From assembly GCA_023053575.1 (NCBI GenBank), contig JAKZAP010000016.1, positions 5,700,046 to 5,764,045 on the forward strand: a DNA stretch of 64,000 nucleotides, in the 5' to 3' direction. The stretch is from Branchinecta lynchi (Eukaryota > Arthropoda > Branchiopoda > Anostraca > Branchinectidae). Below are positions 60,803-64,000 of this stretch, in pieces. The notes beneath the pieces are model-generated. The model was not told the origin of the DNA. It searched no databases and worked only from the letters and a program-made list of their open reading frames with translations. Positions within the stretch are counted from its first letter, which is position 1. Every line of letters begins with the position of its first letter. The translations under genes were made by a program, and so were the position numbers.

Positions 60803-62990
60803 TAGTTCAAAATTGACTTTTTTACCGTAGGCCAACTTTCTAACGTCACCGCTTAGAAAGGAGCAAAGGATAAGCTCTAATTTCTTTAGCAACGAGAGAA
60901 CTTTGAAAGTTTAAGAGTTTAAGAAAGTTACCATTTGTCTACCGCAAACCCAAGTGCAACAAGACCAAAGGTTTCGATGGGATCCCAAAAATTCAATATC
61001 TGATCCAGACAACTGGGTCTTGTCTTAGCCAGATCCAGTCTTCGCCAGACTCCTTGAACATTTTTACAATTAAAATTCAGAAACAGATTAAGGCCAAATA
61101 GCTAATCACCTGAGAAAACCAAGTTCAGATTTGGATTCAGCATGTGTGTTTACCCCTATAAGTCATATCTGTTTTGACGAAAACTTCCTGCCACTTCTGC
61201 CAATTTCCCGGTTCCGGCCGAACTCCAGAACTACTTGTTCGGCGAAAAAAGAAAGCTCAAAGACGAAATCAGGGTATCTTCTTTCCCCAGTAATGAACAT
61301 CTAATCAACTTCAAATAGAAATTTAGCTTATAACAAATTTTCCGATTCCAGCCGGATTCCGGTCGAACTATATGTCCGGGTAAAATACGATTGTCACACA
61401 GGGACTCAGCATCTCTTCTTACCCCTAAATCGCTTATCTAATAAACTAGAAATAAAACTTTGACTTCCAACAGTTTTCCGGTTTTGGCCGGATTCCGGAC
61501 GAACTACATGTCCGGGTAGAAACTTGTTTTCACATAAGTGTTCAGCATGTCTTCTTGCCCTAAATCGAACATCCAATCACCTCCAAATTAAACTTTTAAT
61601 TTTGACAAACTTTCCGGTTTGGGCCGGATTCCGGTCGAAATGCTTGTCCGTCGAGAAAATAGTTTTCACCATCGTCTTCAGCATGTCTCCCTACCTCTAA
61701 ATCGAACATTTAATCAACTTCAAATACAACTTTTACTTTCAACAAACTTTCCGGTTTGGGCCGGATTCCGGGCGAAATACTTGTCCATCGAGAAAATAGT
61801 TTTCACCATCGTCTTCAGCATGTCTTCCTACCCCTAAATCAAACATCTAATCAATTTCAAATAAAACTTTTACTTTCAACAAACTTTCCGGTTTGGGCCG
61901 GATTCCGGGCGAAATACTTGTCCGTCGAGAAAATAATTTTCACCATCGTCTTCAGCATGTCTTCCTACCCCTAAATCGAACATCTAATCAACTTCAAATA
62001 AAACTTTTACTTTGAACAAACTTTCCGGTTTTGGCCGGATTCCGGGCGAACTACTTGTCCGATGACAAAATGGTTTTCACCATCGTGTTCAGCATGTCTT
62101 CTTACCCCATAATCGACTATCACATTAGCTGTTTCAAAATATTTTGTTTGTCCCTTAATTTCAATCCCCTCCCCCACCCCTAAATGTAGAGCTACAAAGC
62201 CCATCTACGAACTTGACTGGTCCGACGACCCAACGAACCTTCTCACCAAGTTTCATCAAAATATCTCATTCCCTTCGAGAGTTATCGTGCTTACAGACGG
62301 ACGGACGGACGGACGGACAGACGGACAACTTTTGCGATGTCATAGGTATCCCTCCACTTACGTTTTGGGATCCCAAAAAACGAACGATAAACTCAGCTGA
62401 AATCGCGCAGATAAATGGATAGAAACAATAGATGGCAGCACTTTCGGACCCGTGGGAAAAAGCCACTTTTTTGTCTCTGTAGATTTTTCTATTTATCATT
62501 CAAAGAAGATATGTTGGCTGTGGGGCCGGGTAACTGCCGCATATATTTAACACTTATAGATTTTAGTCCATCTTCAATTTGAAACTGGTGCCTGCCTGCT
62601 AGCGTGCTAGAACAGAGCTTTCCACTCGAAAGCAGAAACATGGTTCGATGAAACGAAAGGTTCGCTAGACAACTTGAGATGGTCCTCTCCGACATAGGCT
62701 ATACAACTCCACTTCACTTCGCAAACCGTAGGCTCTGGCTCGAGGACAAGCAAAAATCATCCTTATTGGCCCCAGGCAAGAGTTATACGGAGCTTTCCAA
62801 AATGTAATGTCATATTCATCAATCCGGCCTAAGGTCCACACTTTCCGTGAAAACCGCACAGGTTAGACCCTTCCCAGTTACCAGGAATAAAATGAACTCG
62901 GAGTCATAGGAAAAAAGAAACAAAAAAAAAACAAGGACAAAACCAAAGTGTTGCTCTCTCAACACAATAATACAAAAACTGACCTGACAA
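60803..62990. mobile_element. dispersed repeat, inverted copy interrupted by a nested element
   Basis: 60,803-60,957 and 62,381-62,990 are the reverse complement of 39,080-39,845, split at the A/T-run that is intact in the 39-kb copy. The interrupting sequence is a whole AACAAGACC element. Confidence 0.8.
60958..62380. mobile_element. AACAAGACC/GGGATCCC element with 137-base internal array
   Basis: Begins AACAAGACCAAAGGTTTCGA and ends ACGTTTTGGGATCCCAAAA. The interior is a tandem series of units of about 137 bases, each with TTTCCGGTTTGGGCCGGATT. Best copies start near 61,610, 61,748, 61,884 and 62,022, with older units back to about 61,200. GACGGACGGACGGACGGAC precedes the right end. No coding capacity. 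Confidence 0.85.
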
Positions 62991-64000
62991 AAAAGAAAAC
63001 AAGAGCTGAAAGCTCATATGGCACTTGTAAGAACAGTTAGCATGTTTGTCAGATACGGTTTGCAGTTTTCAAGGCTGGATCTCTCTCCCGATATTCATTT
63101 CATCAGAATATGGGCTTGATCTAGTAGATCTGAAATGGTTATACCACTCAGTAACAACTGTATCTTCCTCCCAACGATGATCGGATCGGGGGAGGGACTA
63201 CATTTTCAAGCCAATCTAATAGAGTCCCTAACATGCCTGCAAAGTTTCACGGTCATAGCACATCTGGAAGTACCCTAACTCGTGATCATCGGAATTAGGG
63301 AAAACCCCCTCCAACTCCCCCCACTGTGACACGATCGGTCCTGTTTTGTCAATAATAATAATAATAATAATAATATATTTGCAAATTGAATGGCAGGCCG
63401 TTAAGCCTCTACAGTGTATCTATGGCTTATGCTTGTTCTTCCCTCCAAGTCCCATCCCGATCTCTCGACTCTAAGCGCTTCAAGAGATTTCTCCCCCTTC
63501 AGCTCCTCCCGATGTTATCAGATCCGTTCCAGACTTGAAATTGATCATCTGAGTCACTTGTTCTTGACACTTGACAAGTTTCATGCACGTCTGATCACCT
63601 GTTCCAAAGTTATGCATGTCAATAGAATCTCCCCCATGATCATCGGATCGGGAAAAGAACTATTTTAAAATTGACCAGGAAGAGTATCTAATACGTCTGC
63701 CAAGTTTCATGGTCCTAGTACATGTGGAAGTACCCCTCGAAGTACCCTAACTCGTGATCACCGGAAATCCGGGAAAACCCCTTCCAACCCCTCTACTGTG
63801 ACATCCCGATCCATCGACCCTAAGCATTTCACGACATTTCCGGTCCCCCCCTCTAATCCCCCTCTCTTGATCGGATTTGGTCCAGATTTGAAACTGAAAA
63901 TCTGAGACACTTGTTCTTCACAATTGTCAAGTTTTATGCATGTCCGATTATCCATTCCAGAGTTATGCATGTTTCTAGTTTCGGGATTCCCCTTCCCTCC
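62991..64000. mobile_element. modular satellite element, running off the right edge
   Basis: Starts with GAGCTGAAAGCTCATATGGC at 63,005, the conserved end, and proceeds through AAGTTTCA.GGTC / ATCGGATC units (near 63,180, 63,430, 63,640 and 63,830). A small insertion at 63,355-63,412 (AATAATAATAATAATAATAA plus about 35 bases) splits one unit and looks like a short retroelement 3' end. Confidence 0.7.

Noticed and set aside
61619..61974. Two almost identical 72-codon frames starting MGRIP
   Set aside because: They are successive 137-base satellite units inside the AACAAGACC element, not a gene family.

Overview
The window is animal nuclear DNA, probably from a marine invertebrate. Two things point to this. 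Eleven well-spliced minus-strand exons encode reelin-type repeats, a metazoan-only architecture. Almost all the remaining sequence is transposable elements, satellites and homopolymer-rich DNA typical of a large, repeat-laden invertebrate genome. The species cannot be named from the sequence.

Bases 1 to about 8,700 hold most of a Polinton/Maverick element. On the minus strand, from the left edge, lie an integrase N-terminus running off the window, a zinc-ribbon protein, an adenain-like protease, a virion-core-like protein with two AT-hooks, a 68-aa protein, a fibre-like protein, the packaging ATPase, a 21-bp palindromic array, and a protein-primed type DNA polymerase B whose frame is broken, preceded by a SAP-domain protein. 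Two small plus-strand genes (a membrane protein and a possible OB-fold protein) diverge from this block. Seven of the gene starts share a TAATAAATG-like signature. No major capsid gene is visible.

Bases 8.7-24.8 kb are non-genic: satellites, MITEs, a hAT-type element with a clean 8-bp target duplication (17,792-19,097), and a nearly intact non-LTR retrotransposon (about 19,509-24,300, minus strand). The retrotransposon's ORF1 and ORF2 are in one frame separated by a single UAG.

Bases 24.9-58.0 kb carry part of a reelin-like secreted-glycoprotein gene on the minus strand. Its exons are 57,767-57,990; 54,966-55,116; 52,519-52,740; 49,410-49,545; 47,267-47,374; 41,527-41,677; 38,001-38,310; 33,639-33,835; 30,548-30,694; 27,936-28,116; and 24,861-25,072. 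Nine of the ten junctions join in phase and rebuild the repeating order subrepeat - EGF - subrepeat, about 680 codons or two reelin repeats. The gene continues off both ends of the visible exon set. Its introns (2-6 kb) are packed with recurrent element families: modular satellite-bearing elements, fold-back elements, several MITE families with readable terminal repeats and target duplications, and nested insertions. The exon at 38.0 kb has an in-frame 120-bp tandem duplication that copies its donor site.

Bases 58-64 kb hold a decayed LINE (gag-like ORF1 with CCHC knuckles plus an endonuclease remnant), local duplications, and one element nested inside another dispersed repeat.
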